Assembly: GCF_000067165.1 (NCBI RefSeq)
Contig: NC_010162.1
Span: forward strand, 1,674,001-1,738,000
DNA length: 64,000 nt
Source of the DNA: Sorangium cellulosum So ce56
GTDB taxonomy: Bacteria; Myxococcota_A; Polyangia; Polyangiales; Polyangiaceae
Reading direction: 5' to 3'
The position numbers were made by a program, and so were the translations under genes. The notes below the pieces were generated by a model. It was not told the DNA's origin and made no database searches. It was given only the letters and a program-made list of their open reading frames with translations. Shown here in pieces: positions 52,195 to 60,527 of this stretch. Within the stretch, counting starts at the first letter, position 1. Every line of letters starts with the position of its first letter.

Positions 52195-53751
52195 TCAGTA
52201 GTGGGCGATGATCGCGTCGAGCTCCGCCTGCGTGACCCGGACCGCGTTCGCGTGGCGCACGCCGGACGGAAAGCGGTACTGCGTGCTCGGGAGCTCCGTC
52301 CAGGAGCCCGGATCCGCATCGAGATCCGTCGTGCTCCAGCACCCGAACACACCGCCGTTCAGGTAGTAGTCGGCGAACAGGTACCATCGACTCTGCCGCG
52401 GATCCTTGATGACAAACGGCCCCTCCGTCGCTCGTCTACTGCTCTGGGTCGACCCGCGCGTGATGTAGTCCGGACTCCATCGCGTGAACGTCCCCGGATC
52501 GAGCGCGAGCGTCGGGGAGCGCGCGATCTGGATGTCCTTGCCCGATCCGGTGAGCGCGCTCCCGCTGCTGTCCGTCTCGTCCTTGAAGAAGAGGTAGTTG
52601 CGGTCATTCCATTGCGTGATCGTCGCGTCGATGACGCTGTAGCCCGGATCGAAGAGCACGTCGGGTGTCGGGTTGACGATGGTGACGAAGTCCTCGGTGT
52701 AGCTGACGTAGATGCGGTTCGCGCCCGTGGTGTCGTTCCCGGACCAGATGATGGCATAGAGCTTGCGATCAGGGTCGTAGTAAGCCTCCGGGGCCCACGC
52801 GTGCATCGGGGTGTCCCTGGGGCCCGGAAGGTTCGTGAGCGTGATCAACCGGGGGTTCTTGAAGGTGATGAGATCGGTCGAGTCCGCCACGAAGATCTTG
52901 GAGCTCGGATTATTCCAGTAGTTCGCGTCGTTCTCCGAGAGCGTCCAGTCGGTGGCGATATAGATGTACGTTCCATCGTTCTTGCGGAACAGGAACGGAT
53001 CGCGGATGTGATTCGTGCCCATCCCGGTGAGCTGGTACGCAGGCTGTCCACCGGCGAGGGTCGACCAGCGAAGCCCGTCGGTGCTGTAGGCGAGATGCAG
53101 CGAATCGCTCGCCACGTCCTGATGCGGCCCGAAGTAGCTCAGCACCCAGGCACCCGGGGAGCAGCTGGTTGCATTCATCGTGGCCGTGTGCTCGCCATTC
53201 GTACACTCGACGCAGCTGCGGTTCGTGGTGCTGCTTCCCTCCGTGCCGACGTGCTCCCCTGGCACGCAGTCGGTCCACGCGACGCAGGTCGTTGCGGGAT
53301 TGGCGTCGTCGTCCCAGGTGCCGTCCGCGCAATCGACAGGCGCGGCGGTCCCGCCTGCGCAGTACGTGCCCGGCGAGCAGCCGTCACACTGCGCGGGCGT
53401 GGAGCTCGTCCCCGGCGCGGTCTGCCTCGTCCCAGGCGCGCAGGGCGTGTGCGTCTTGCAGCTCGGCGCGTTCATCGTGTCGCTGAAGGTGTCCTCCGGG
53501 CACGCCGTGCACCGCCGGTCCGCCGTAGGCGAGCCCTCGGCGCTCGCGAAGGTGCCAGCGGTGCAGCCTGTCCATGGGACGCAGCTCGTCGCGCTGTCGC
53601 CATCGTGATCCCAGGTGCCCTCGGAGCACGCGGGGGGCTCGGCACCGGGTCCTGCGTCTCCGCCGGTCGTCGTCACCGGGTCGCTGCACCCGGAGGTCCA
53701 TAAGAGCGCCACGAGGAATCGTGCTCTCGATCTGCTTCCCGAACGTGCCAT
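52195..53751 (-). CDS. Secreted GH43-like glycosidase with Cys-rich N-terminal repeats
   Basis: 518-residue lipoprotein (signal to LVALLWTSGC). Residues about 40-200 are Cys-rich repeats like the receptor-type modules common in myxobacterial secreted proteins (ATSCVPWTGCTAGTFASAEG, DGCSPGTYCAGGTAAPVDCA). The GH43-like propeller spans about 205-518: NHIRDPFLFRKNDGTYIYIA (candidate base Asp), MHAWAPEAYYDPDRKLYAII, VIDATITQWNDRNYLFFKDE (Asp) and RATEGPFVIKDPRQSRWYLF (candidate acid Glu). It probably acts on arabinose- or xylose-containing glycans. It is the first gene of the leftward unit under promoter C; the next gene starts 42 bp downstream. Confidence 0.84.
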   Translation of the reverse strand: MARSGSRSRARFLVALLWTSGCSDPVTTTGGDAGPGAEPPACSEGTWDHDGDSATSCVPWTGCTAGTFASAEGSPTADRRCTACPEDTFSDTMNAPSCKTHTPCAPGTRQTAPGTSSTPAQCDGCSPGTYCAGGTAAPVDCADGTWDDDANPATTCVAWTDCVPGEHVGTEGSSTTNRSCVECTNGEHTATMNATSCSPGAWVLSYFGPHQDVASDSLHLAYSTDGLRWSTLAGGQPAYQLTGMGTNHIRDPFLFRKNDGTYIYIATDWTLSENDANYWNNPSSKIFVADSTDLITFKNPRLITLTNLPGPRDTPMHAWAPEAYYDPDRKLYAIIWSGNDTTGANRIYVSYTEDFVTIVNPTPDVLFDPGYSVIDATITQWNDRNYLFFKDETDSSGSALTGSGKDIQIARSPTLALDPGTFTRWSPDYITRGSTQSSRRATEGPFVIKDPRQSRWYLFADYYLNGGVFGCWSTTDLDADPGSWTELPSTQYRFPSGVRHANAVRVTQAELDAIIAHY

Positions 53752-53912
53752 CTCGCTCCTCTGTTTCCCGCGTGGTTGCTGCGCCGATGGACGCCGGCGC
53801 CCGCCCGGTCCGATGTCCGGAGCTCGGGATCACATCCTGGTCCACAGCCGGTTCGAGCGAGCGGAGCCGTGCCGGGAGCGATCCGAGGACGAGCGCCCTG
53901 CGCGCTCGACGG

Positions 53913-53939
53913 CCTGTCCTGAACAAAGCGAAGGGATGG
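53913..53939. repeat. Possible dispersed REP-like element
   Basis: The sequence CCTGTCCTGAACAAAGCGAA and its continuation GGGATGG resembles the short intergenic repeat whose translation gives the recurrent artefact ACPEQSEGM. Only one copy is in this window, so its repeat nature rests on recollection of other genomes. Confidence 0.3.
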
Positions 53940-53949
53940 TTCGCGAGCA

Positions 53950-53978
53950 ACTGTGAACGCTCACATCAGCGGCGTCAA
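53950..53978 (-). promoter_or_regulatory. Promoter/operator C for the GH43-GH43-uxaA unit (leftward)
   Basis: Minus strand: -35 TTGACG (53973-53978), 17-bp spacer, -10 CACAGT (53950-53955). The operator reads TGTGAACGCTCACA on the plus strand (53952-53965), one base different from copies A and B. The flank GTCAACCGAAATGG also matches copy A. The leader to the first GH43 gene would be about 190 nt. Confidence 0.7.
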
Positions 53979-54103
53979 CCGAAATGGCCCGGCGACGAAC
54001 CTGACGTGCGCGTGGCGATTCGCCATTGATGTCGCCGGGGTCATGTCGTCGCAGCCTTGCTTGGTTCGAGAGAGCAAGTTCACACACAGGAGAGAACTCC
54101 ATC

Positions 54104-54642
54104 ATGAGCCGAAACTGGACTGCCGGGGCGCCGTGCTGGCAGCCATGCTGGGGTCGGTACCCTCCGCGGGAGCGGCGACGTTGCAGCAGGTCAACGACTG
54201 GGGGGTGAGCGGTCTGCCTGGTGACGTGAGCATGTACGTCTATGCTCCGGACCACGTGGCGCCGAATCCTCCGACTCTGACTCTGGTGCACTACTCGAAC
54301 CACACGGAGGCCATCAAGCAATGGACCGATGTTCTGGGCGTGGGCGCGAGCCCGACGCCGACCGATACGGGAGTCCGGCTCGGCAATCACGATGCGACGC
54401 GGCAGCGCTGGGAGAATGAGTGCGGCTACGTGGTCCTCGACGCGTTCACCTCGATGGGCGGTGATCACGGCCCATCCGACGCGTTATTCCCCGCTGGGTA
54501 CGTCATCCCCTTTCTGGGTCTCGACAAGACCGGGCCGGTCGATCCCGAGATAGAGGAGTGTAGCGGTGGGGCGGGCGGAACCGGCGGCGCGGGTGGAAGC
54601 GGCACCGCAGGCGGAAGCGGCGGGAGCAGCGGAACCCGGTGA
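54104..54642 (+). pseudogene. Broken CE1 / PHB-depolymerase-type esterase
   Basis: ATG at 54104 follows CAGGAGAG and reads MSRNWTAG. A frameshift near 54112-54130 then moves the rest of the signal (VLAAMLGSVPSAGAATLQQV) into another frame. The mature start NDWGVSGLPGDVSMYVYAPD and LTLVHY is like CE1 carbohydrate esterases and polyhydroxybutyrate depolymerases. Next comes a late segment, EAIKQWTDVLGVGASPTPTD and TRQRWENECGYVVLDAF, and the C-terminal YVIPFLGLDKTGPVDPE with a Gly tail. The middle, about 150 residues with the GxSxG serine, is missing. It is a deletion plus frameshift pseudogene beside the arabinan enzymes. Confidence 0.65.
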
Positions 54643-54687
54643 CCCGCACGCGCTGGCAGCCGGGCCAGCCGGACAACCCCGCACGCG

Positions 54688-54725
54688 GCGCTACACGGCC
54701 ACGTGGAGGGGCTGCACCACCGCCG
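54688..54725. repeat. 38-bp GST 3'-end sequence repeated at 40573-40610
   Basis: These 38 bp, mostly the last codons of the GST gene, recur at 40.6 kb with one change. The two copies bracket the sugar-acid/arabinan locus and lie in the same orientation. Confidence 0.6.
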
Positions 54726-55323
54726 CGAACACCGGGAGCGCCTCGCAGCGCGCCGCGTGCGCGGCCAGCGCCGGCCGCCTCGCGGCGTCGGTGAGGGCCG
54801 GGTGTGCCTCGGAGGTGAAGCGCAGCGCGCAGGCGACCGCGATGTCGGCGTGGCTGAAGGCGCCCAGCCAAAAGGCGTCGCCGCGCCGGGCGGCGCGCTC
54901 CCGCTCCAGCAGGTCGAGCGTCTCGCCGATCTGCGCGGTGCAGCGCTCCACCCAGACGGGGCTCCGGCGCTCGCCCGTGCGCAGCACGTGCTCGTAGAGC
55001 AGGCTCACCGCCTTGTCCGCGAGCCCCGTGGCGAGCGCGGAGACCCGCAGCCCGGCGCGGCGCGCCTCGCCCGAGCGCGGCAGGAGCGCGCGATCGGGCC
55101 CCACCAGGTCGTCGAGGGCGTCGAGGATCGCCGCGCTCTCCACGAGCGGCTCCCCGCCGTCCGTCACGAGCACGGGGACCCGCCGGAGCGGGTTGTACTT
55201 CGCGATGGACTCCGCGTCGGCCCACACCGACCACGGGCGGTGCTCGTACGCGAGCCCGTAATGCTGGAGCGCCACGGCGACGCGGCGCACGAAGGGAGAG
55301 TCGTACTGGCCAATCAGGATCAT
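54691..55323 (-). CDS. Glutathione S-transferase family protein
   Basis: 210-residue GST. The N-terminal thioredoxin fold begins MILIGQYDSPFVRRVAVALQ, where Ser in DSPFVRR is the probable glutathione-activating residue. The cis-Pro motif RRVPVLV and GEPLVESAAILDALDDLVG (glutathione-binding ES) follow. The all-helical C-terminal domain has the capping motif AFSHADIAVACALRF. The substrate is unknown. The same-strand upstream side (right) is the end of the M13 peptidase gene, 34 bp away. Confidence 0.88.
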   Translation of the reverse strand: MILIGQYDSPFVRRVAVALQHYGLAYEHRPWSVWADAESIAKYNPLRRVPVLVTDGGEPLVESAAILDALDDLVGPDRALLPRSGEARRAGLRVSALATGLADKAVSLLYEHVLRTGERRSPVWVERCTAQIGETLDLLERERAARRGDAFWLGAFSHADIAVACALRFTSEAHPALTDAARRPALAAHAARCEALPVFAAVVQPLHVAV

Positions 55324-55356
55324 GGCGGCTCATTTAACCGAGCCTGCCGCGCGCGG

Positions 55357-57471
55357 CTACCAGACAGCGCACGTCTTGGTCGGCCGCATCGGCGTGCCCG
55401 GCGCGCACTTGAAGGCCTCGCCGAACTCCGGGAGGTTCATGAGCGGGCCGTTCACGCGGAACCGCGGCGGGGAGTGCGGGTTCACCTGGACCATCAGCCG
55501 GAGCGCCTCATCGCGCAGCTTGCCGCACCAGGACTGCCCGTGCGCGAGGAAGAACTGCTGATCTTCCGTGAAGCCGCCCGCGACCGTCTGCTCCGCCGCG
55601 CCCTTGCGCATCGCGCGGTACGCCATGAAGGCGAGCTTCACGCCCCCGAGATCCGCGATGTTCTCGCCCAGCGTCAGCTTGCCGTTCAGCTTCAGCCCCG
55701 GCAGCGCCTCGAAGGCCGAGTACTGCGCCTCGACGCAGCCGGTCTTCTCCTTGAACGCCGCCCCGACCTCCTTCGACCACCAGTCCTCCAGGTTGCCCTT
55801 CTGGTCGAACTGCGAGCCCGCGTCGTCGAACCCGTGCGTGAGCTCGTGCCCGACCACCATGCCGATGCCGCCGAGGTTCACCGCCGCGGCCGAGCTCACG
55901 CTGTAGAACGGCGGCTGCAGGATGCCGGCCGGGAAGACCATGTGGTTGCGCTGCGGGTCGTAATAGGCGTTCACGGTGGGCGGGCTCATCTGCCACTCGT
56001 CGCGATCGAGCGGCTTGTCGATCTTCCCGAGGTCCCACTGCGTGTGGAAGGCGCGCGCGGCGAGCGCGTTCTTCGCGTACGATCTCGGATCGACCTCGAA
56101 ATCGTAGGTCCTCCACTTGTCGGGATATCCGATGAGGTACGCCATCGCGGCGAGCTTGGCGAGCGCGCGCTGCCGCGTGCCCTCATCCATCCAGTCGAGC
56201 GCCCGGACGTCGCGCGCGAACGCGTCGCTGATCTGGTGCACCATCGCCTCGGCCGCGGGCTTGCTCGCGCCGGGGAAGCTCGTCTTGACGAACGGCTGCG
56301 CGAGCAGCTCGCCGAGCGCGTCATCGGTCGCGTCCACGCAGCGCTTCCAGCGCGGCCGCACCTCCTTCTGCCCGGTGAGCGCGGCCTGCAGCGTGAAGCT
56401 CTCGTCGACGAACGCCTTGGGCAGCGCGGGCGTCATGGACCGCACCACGTGCCACGAGAGGTAGCTCTGCCACGCGGCGGGCTTCACCGACGTGAGCAGC
56501 CGGGAGAGCCCCTCGAAGAACCGGACGGAGGTCACGTTGACCTCCTTGACGTCCTGGAGGCCGAGCCCCTGGAAATACGCGTCCCACGAGAACGCCGGCG
56601 CGGCCTTGGCGAGCGCCGCCCGATCCAGCTTGTTGTAGAGGCCCGCCGGGTCCCGCCGCTCGACCCGCGTCTTCGAGATCTTCGCGAGCTCGGTCTCGAT
56701 CTGCAGAACATCGAGCGCCGCCGCCTTCGCCGCCGCCTCCTGCGCGCCGGCGAGCCGCATCATCCGCGCGACGTGCTCCTCGTAGGTCTTGCGGAGCGCC
56801 TTCGATTTGTCGTCCTCGTTGAGGTAGTAGTCGCGGTCTGGCAGGCCGAGCCCGCTCTGGTCGAGCTGCGCGATGACGCGCGTCGCGTCCTTCATGTCCT
56901 GCGCGGATTCGATGTCGAACAGCGCCCAGATGCGGCGGCGGTGGAGCTCGGTCACGAGCGCCCCGAGGCCCTTCGGGTCGCGCACCCGCCGCGCCTTCGC
57001 GAGGAGGTCCGCGATGGGCTTCGCGCCGGCGGCCTCGACCGCGGGCTCGTCCATGCACGCGCCGTAGTAGGCGCCGATCTTCTTGGTCACCGGATCCCGG
57101 TCGCCGGCGCTCGCGGCGTCCTCGAGGATGCGCCGGAGCTCCGCCTCGTTGCGCTTCTCGATCTCGTTGAAGCTCCGCATCCAGCCGGACTCGTCCCCCG
57201 GGATCTCGGTCTTTGCCAGCCATCCGCCGCACGCGAACTGGTAGAAGTCCTCGCAGGGGTTCGCCGATCGGTCGAGCGCGGCCTCGTCGAGCCCGACGCT
57301 CTCGAGCTTCGTCTCGACGACAGGGAGGCCCTGCGGCGCCGGCGGCATCAGCGCCTTCACGCTGGGGGGCGGGGGCGCGGGCGGCGGGCTCGCGGCGGGG
57401 CCGCAGGCCGCCAGCGCGGAGAGGGCCACGGTGAGCGCGAGGGGAGCGGCAGGCTGTCGGAGCGTGCGCAT
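55357..57471 (-). CDS. M13-family (neprilysin/PepO-like) metalloendopeptidase lipoprotein
   Basis: 704-residue zinc endopeptidase. The signal MRTLRQPAAPLALTVALSAL plus AAC is a lipoprotein start, followed by a Pro linker. The M13 N-terminal domain begins NPCEDFYQFACGGWLAKTEI. Catalytic motifs: NAYYDPQRNHMVFPAGILQP, the zinc site VVGHELTHGFDDAGSQFD (HExxH), and LGENIADLGGVKLAF (third ligand Glu and Asp). The C-terminal CxxW end is CAVW. ATG at 57471 is used. It should digest peptides outside the cytoplasm. The orphan tssC gene lies 81 bp upstream on the same strand. Confidence 0.92.
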   Translation of the reverse strand: MRTLRQPAAPLALTVALSALAACGPAASPPPAPPPPSVKALMPPAPQGLPVVETKLESVGLDEAALDRSANPCEDFYQFACGGWLAKTEIPGDESGWMRSFNEIEKRNEAELRRILEDAASAGDRDPVTKKIGAYYGACMDEPAVEAAGAKPIADLLAKARRVRDPKGLGALVTELHRRRIWALFDIESAQDMKDATRVIAQLDQSGLGLPDRDYYLNEDDKSKALRKTYEEHVARMMRLAGAQEAAAKAAALDVLQIETELAKISKTRVERRDPAGLYNKLDRAALAKAAPAFSWDAYFQGLGLQDVKEVNVTSVRFFEGLSRLLTSVKPAAWQSYLSWHVVRSMTPALPKAFVDESFTLQAALTGQKEVRPRWKRCVDATDDALGELLAQPFVKTSFPGASKPAAEAMVHQISDAFARDVRALDWMDEGTRQRALAKLAAMAYLIGYPDKWRTYDFEVDPRSYAKNALAARAFHTQWDLGKIDKPLDRDEWQMSPPTVNAYYDPQRNHMVFPAGILQPPFYSVSSAAAVNLGGIGMVVGHELTHGFDDAGSQFDQKGNLEDWWSKEVGAAFKEKTGCVEAQYSAFEALPGLKLNGKLTLGENIADLGGVKLAFMAYRAMRKGAAEQTVAGGFTEDQQFFLAHGQSWCGKLRDEALRLMVQVNPHSPPRFRVNGPLMNLPEFGEAFKCAPGTPMRPTKTCAVW

Positions 57472-57552
57472 ACAGCGCTCTACCACAGGCCGGCCGTCGC
57501 GCGGGCTCGCGATGGCCGCCCGCCGCGGGAATCCGCCCGGAGCGGGGCGGCC

Positions 57553-59025
57553 TCACTCCCGGTCGAGCTTGCCCATCAGGCTCAGCGTGAAATAGGCCCC
57601 CATGTACTTGAGGTGCGGGCGCACCTCGAGGTGGACCCGGTACCAGCCCGCGCTCCCCTCGACCTCGGTCACCGAGGTCCGCCCCTTGCGGAGCGGCCTG
57701 CGCGAGCGCACGGCGGGCGACACGACATCCATGTCCGCGACATACTGGCTGAGCCAGCTGTTCAGCTCGCGCTCGAGGTCGCCGCGCTCCTTCCAGGTGC
57801 CGATCTGCTCGCGCTGCATGACCTTGAGGTAGTGGGCGAGCCGGCTGACGAGGAAGACATAAGGCAGCTGTGTGCCGAGCCGGTAGTTGACCTCGGCGGC
57901 GCGCCCCTCGTCGCTCTGGCCGAAGTACTTGGGTTTTTGCGCCGAGTTCGCGGAGAAGAAGCAGGCGTTGTCCGTGTCCTTGCGGAACGTGAGCCCGATG
58001 AAGCCCTCCTCGCTGAGCTCGAACTCGCGGCGCTCGGTCAGCATGATCTCGGTCGGGATCTTCGTCTGGATGGCGCCGAGCGCATCGTACTCGTGGAGCG
58101 TGAGGCCCTCGACGGTGCCGCCGGATTGCGGCCCGATGATGTGCAGGCACCAGCGGTGGCGCGCGAAGCTCTCGGCGAGCCGGGTCGCCATCGCGTAGGT
58201 GGGCGCCCCCCAGCAGTACGCCGCGTGGTTGCCGACGACGTCTTCCTCGTAGGAGAACGCCCGGATGGGGGAGGTGCTCGCCCCGTAGGGCAGCCGCAGG
58301 AGGAAGCGGGGGAGGAGCAGGCCGACGTAGCGCGCGTCCTCGGACTCGCGGAACGCTGTGTACTTCACGTACTGCGGCCCCTCGAACAGCGCCTTGATGT
58401 CGCCGAGGTGCGGCACCTTCCGGTAGTCCTTGAGCCCGAAGAACTGCGGGCCCGCGACGGCCAGGAAGGGCGCGTGCGCCATCGTCGCCACCGCCGCGCA
58501 TTTCTGGAGGAGCGCGATGTCCTGGGGCACGGGGCCGAACTCGTAGTTCGAGATGACGGCGCCGAACGGCTTGCCGCCGAAATTGCCGAACTCCGACGAA
58601 TAGACGATCTTGTAGAGGCCGCTCCTCACGACCTCGGACGAGTCCTCGAAATCCGCGAGCAGATCGTCCTTCGAGCAGTTGAGGATCTCGACGCGGATGT
58701 TCTCCCGGAAGTCGATGTGATCGATGGCGAACTTCAGGCCGCGCCACGCGGCCTCGAGGCGCTGGAACACGGGGTGATGCAGGATCTCGTCGATCTGCCG
58801 CGACAGCCGCTGGTCGATCTCCGCGATCCACAGGTCGATGAGGGCGCTGTCCAGCGCCGCGCCGGCCTCCGGGCGGCCCGCGACCTTGCCGACCACCGCC
58901 TCCACGCCCCGCTTCACATCGTGGTAGGCGCCGCTCGTGGAGGCGACCCCCGTCTCCGCCAGGAGCTCCGCAAGGAGAGAGCCATTGCTCCCCATCACCG
59001 GCTCTTCGTGCTGCCCCGCTTGCAT
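57553..59025 (-). CDS. tssC: Type VI secretion contractile sheath large subunit (TssC/VipB), orphan
   Basis: 490-residue TssC. Characteristic segments: WIAEIDQRLSRQIDEILHHP, FQRLEAAWRGLKFAIDHIDF, RVEILNCSKDDLLADFEDS, NFGGKPFGAVISNYEFGP, LQKCAAVATMAHAPFLAVAG, RDTEN-like FRESEDARYVGLLLPRFLLR, and the C-terminal VHLEVRPHLKYMGAYFTLSL. It would pair with TssB to form the contractile sheath. Neither tssB nor any other type VI gene is beside it. The start is taken at 59025; 58995 is an alternative. No strong ribosome site is visible, which fits an isolated copy. Confidence 0.88.
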   Translation of the reverse strand: MQAGQHEEPVMGSNGSLLAELLAETGVASTSGAYHDVKRGVEAVVGKVAGRPEAGAALDSALIDLWIAEIDQRLSRQIDEILHHPVFQRLEAAWRGLKFAIDHIDFRENIRVEILNCSKDDLLADFEDSSEVVRSGLYKIVYSSEFGNFGGKPFGAVISNYEFGPVPQDIALLQKCAAVATMAHAPFLAVAGPQFFGLKDYRKVPHLGDIKALFEGPQYVKYTAFRESEDARYVGLLLPRFLLRLPYGASTSPIRAFSYEEDVVGNHAAYCWGAPTYAMATRLAESFARHRWCLHIIGPQSGGTVEGLTLHEYDALGAIQTKIPTEIMLTERREFELSEEGFIGLTFRKDTDNACFFSANSAQKPKYFGQSDEGRAAEVNYRLGTQLPYVFLVSRLAHYLKVMQREQIGTWKERGDLERELNSWLSQYVADMDVVSPAVRSRRPLRKGRTSVTEVEGSAGWYRVHLEVRPHLKYMGAYFTLSLMGKLDRE

Positions 59026-59617
59026 GTCCAGAAATTTACCACGGTCGCTCGCCGGCTGGAAGCGACGGACACGCCGGCGCCCGCGCGCCCCGCCCCGCCC
59101 GGGCGGGGCGCGCGGCATGGCGCGGCGCCGCCAGAGGAGAAACGCGCGGCATGGCGGCGCCGCCAGAGGAGAAACGCGCCTCGGACGCCCGCGCGGAACG
59201 CTCCCTCAGCACGCGAGTCAGGTGTCGACCGGACATGAAAAGCCCATGGCGAACGCGCGACTGCAGTGTTACAAATCACGTGTGGGTGCTCCCACGGAAG
59301 CCGAAGACATAAGGGCTTTCGTTCGAGTCTGCCCGCTCGAACTCCCGGATCAGGCGCCGACGCCCCCGCGGCGACGCCCGTCCTGGTCGTGGCCGCGCGG
59401 CGCCGCGCGGCGCCGGCGCTCCGAACGGCTCGGGACCGAGTGAAATGGGCAGTGGGAGCACGGAGGGACAGCGGACATCGCCTGTCTCTATCTTTCCGTG
59501 TGCCCGGTGCCTGTGGGATCCAGATTCTCTGTCTTTCATCCGGCGCGCGTCCGCGCGTCGCCGGCATTCGGCGCCAGCGCGCGCCATGGGTCGTGGATTT
59601 CGAGGAGAGGAGTGGGG
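59026..59617. other. Divergent gap, no gene; contains a tandem duplication
   Basis: 590 bp between tssC (leftward) and the DUF5132-like gene (rightward). No frame resembles TssB or another family. It holds a 34-36-bp direct repeat at 59111-59178. A small hairpin (GTGGG TGCT CCCAC, 59282-59295) is also present. Promoters for both sides should be here. Confidence 0.4.
59111..59178. repeat. Two-copy tandem repeat of about 35 bp
   Basis: CGCGGCATGGCG...GCGCCGCCAGAGGAGAAACG occurs at 59111-59146 and again at 59145-59178. The second copy lacks two bases. Each copy includes AGAGGAGAAA, so a ribosome-site-like sequence is duplicated, but no gene follows on this strand. Confidence 0.6.
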
Positions 59618-59878
59618 ATGGAACGCCTCGGGCTCGGCATCATCATCGGTATGGGGCTCGCCAGCTTGACGAGGATCACCCGTCCGACCGTCAAGAGGGC
59701 CATGAAGTTAGGCTTCGTCGCCGTGGACAGGATCAGGGGCTCGCTCGGCGAGGGCAGGGAGAGGCTCGCCGACCTCGTCGCCGAGGTGAGGGAGGAGATG
59801 GCGCGCCAGGAGCAGCGCGCCGGCTCGGGCGGCGCGCGGGGGTGGTCGCGCGCGGAGATGGAGCCGCCCGGGAGCTGA
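59618..59878 (+). CDS. Small DUF5132-like helical protein
   Basis: 86-residue protein. MERLGLGIIIGMGLASLTRI is hydrophobic at the start, then PTVKRAMKLGFVAVDRIRGS and LADLVAEVREEMARQE form an amphipathic helix. This is the pattern of the small DUF5132 proteins found beside HMA-domain proteins and metal ATPases. ATG at 59618 follows GAGGAG. It begins a three-gene module (gaps 46 bp and a 4-bp overlap) with the two genes downstream. It may be a membrane-attached accessory protein for the ATPase. Confidence 0.65.
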   Translation: MERLGLGIIIGMGLASLTRITRPTVKRAMKLGFVAVDRIRGSLGEGRERLADLVAEVREEMARQEQRAGSGGARGWSRAEMEPPGS

Positions 59879-59924
59879 CGAGAGGTGTTCCGGTGACCCG
59901 GCCGCGCAGGCCGGGAGGTGAGCC

Positions 59925-60527
59925 ATGCCGAGCGATCGAGGGGTCGTCATCATCCACTGGGTTCCAGGGCGCGTGCGCCTCGCCGTCCCCGCGCTGCGCG
60001 GGGACCCGGCGAGGGCCGAGGAGATCGCGGAGCTGGCGCGCGCCTGCCCCAGCGTCGTCGACGCGCGGGCGAGCGCGTGGGCGGGGAGCCTCACGCTCGA
60101 GCACGAGCCCGATGTCCCGCTGGAGGACGTCTTCTCCGAGCTCGCGCACATCCCCGAGCTCTCGGGTTGTAGCTGTCGCCCGATCGATGGGCTCACGCCC
60201 TCGCCCTGCGCGGCGCCCGCCGAGCCGCCGAGCCCGGGCCGGACGGCGCGCCTCGTCGTCCAGGCCGCGGACAGGCTGAACGCGGCGTCGCAGGTCGTCC
60301 CGCCGGCGCAGGTCGACCTCAAGCTCCTGGTGCCGGCGCTCCTCGTCGGGTCCGGGATGCTCCAGCTGCTGATGCGGCGCTCCCCGGGCATGCCCCACTG
60401 GATCACGCTCGTGAAGTACGGGGTCGACTTCTTCGTGGTGCTGAACCACGGCCGCATCCAGAGCTTCTTCGCGAGCGCGAGCGCGAGCGCGGGCGCGGGC
60501 GCACCCACCGGCGGCGGGGCGGGGTGA
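59925..60527 (+). CDS. HMA-like domain membrane protein
   Basis: 200-residue protein. The N-terminal 85 residues (VVIIHWVPGRVRLAVPALRG, ACPSVVDARASAWAGSLTLE) resemble the HMA-type ferredoxin-like domain of metal ATPases, but without a CxxC. A membrane-associated part follows (LKLLVPALLVGSGMLQLLM and LVKYGVDFFVVLNHGRIQSF). The N-terminal start of the next ATPase (VVHAIPGRVRLRLPRLG) is plainly related, so the two domains probably derive from a duplication. Its stop overlaps the GTG start of the ATPase gene. Confidence 0.7.
   Translation: MPSDRGVVIIHWVPGRVRLAVPALRGDPARAEEIAELARACPSVVDARASAWAGSLTLEHEPDVPLEDVFSELAHIPELSGCSCRPIDGLTPSPCAAPAEPPSPGRTARLVVQAADRLNAASQVVPPAQVDLKLLVPALLVGSGMLQLLMRRSPGMPHWITLVKYGVDFFVVLNHGRIQSFFASASASAGAGAPTGGGAG

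Larger units (their letters stand above)
53752..54103. other. Control region between the GH43 unit and the esterase remnant
   Basis: This 350-bp gap holds operator/promoter C (53950-53978). At 53913-53939 there is a short element (CCTGAACAAAGCGAAGGGA) like the dispersed intergenic repeats that give spurious CPEQSEG peptides in other genomes. I see no gene. Confidence 0.5.

Noticed and set aside
54703..59238. A forward open frame of about 1500 codons
   Set aside because: It is antisense to the GST, M13 peptidase and TssC genes, all of which have clear family motifs. Its translation is Arg/Leu/Ala/Asp-rich without domains, the usual product of third-position GC bias. The same applies to long antisense frames at 25145-28996, 59708-63151 and 10055-12742.
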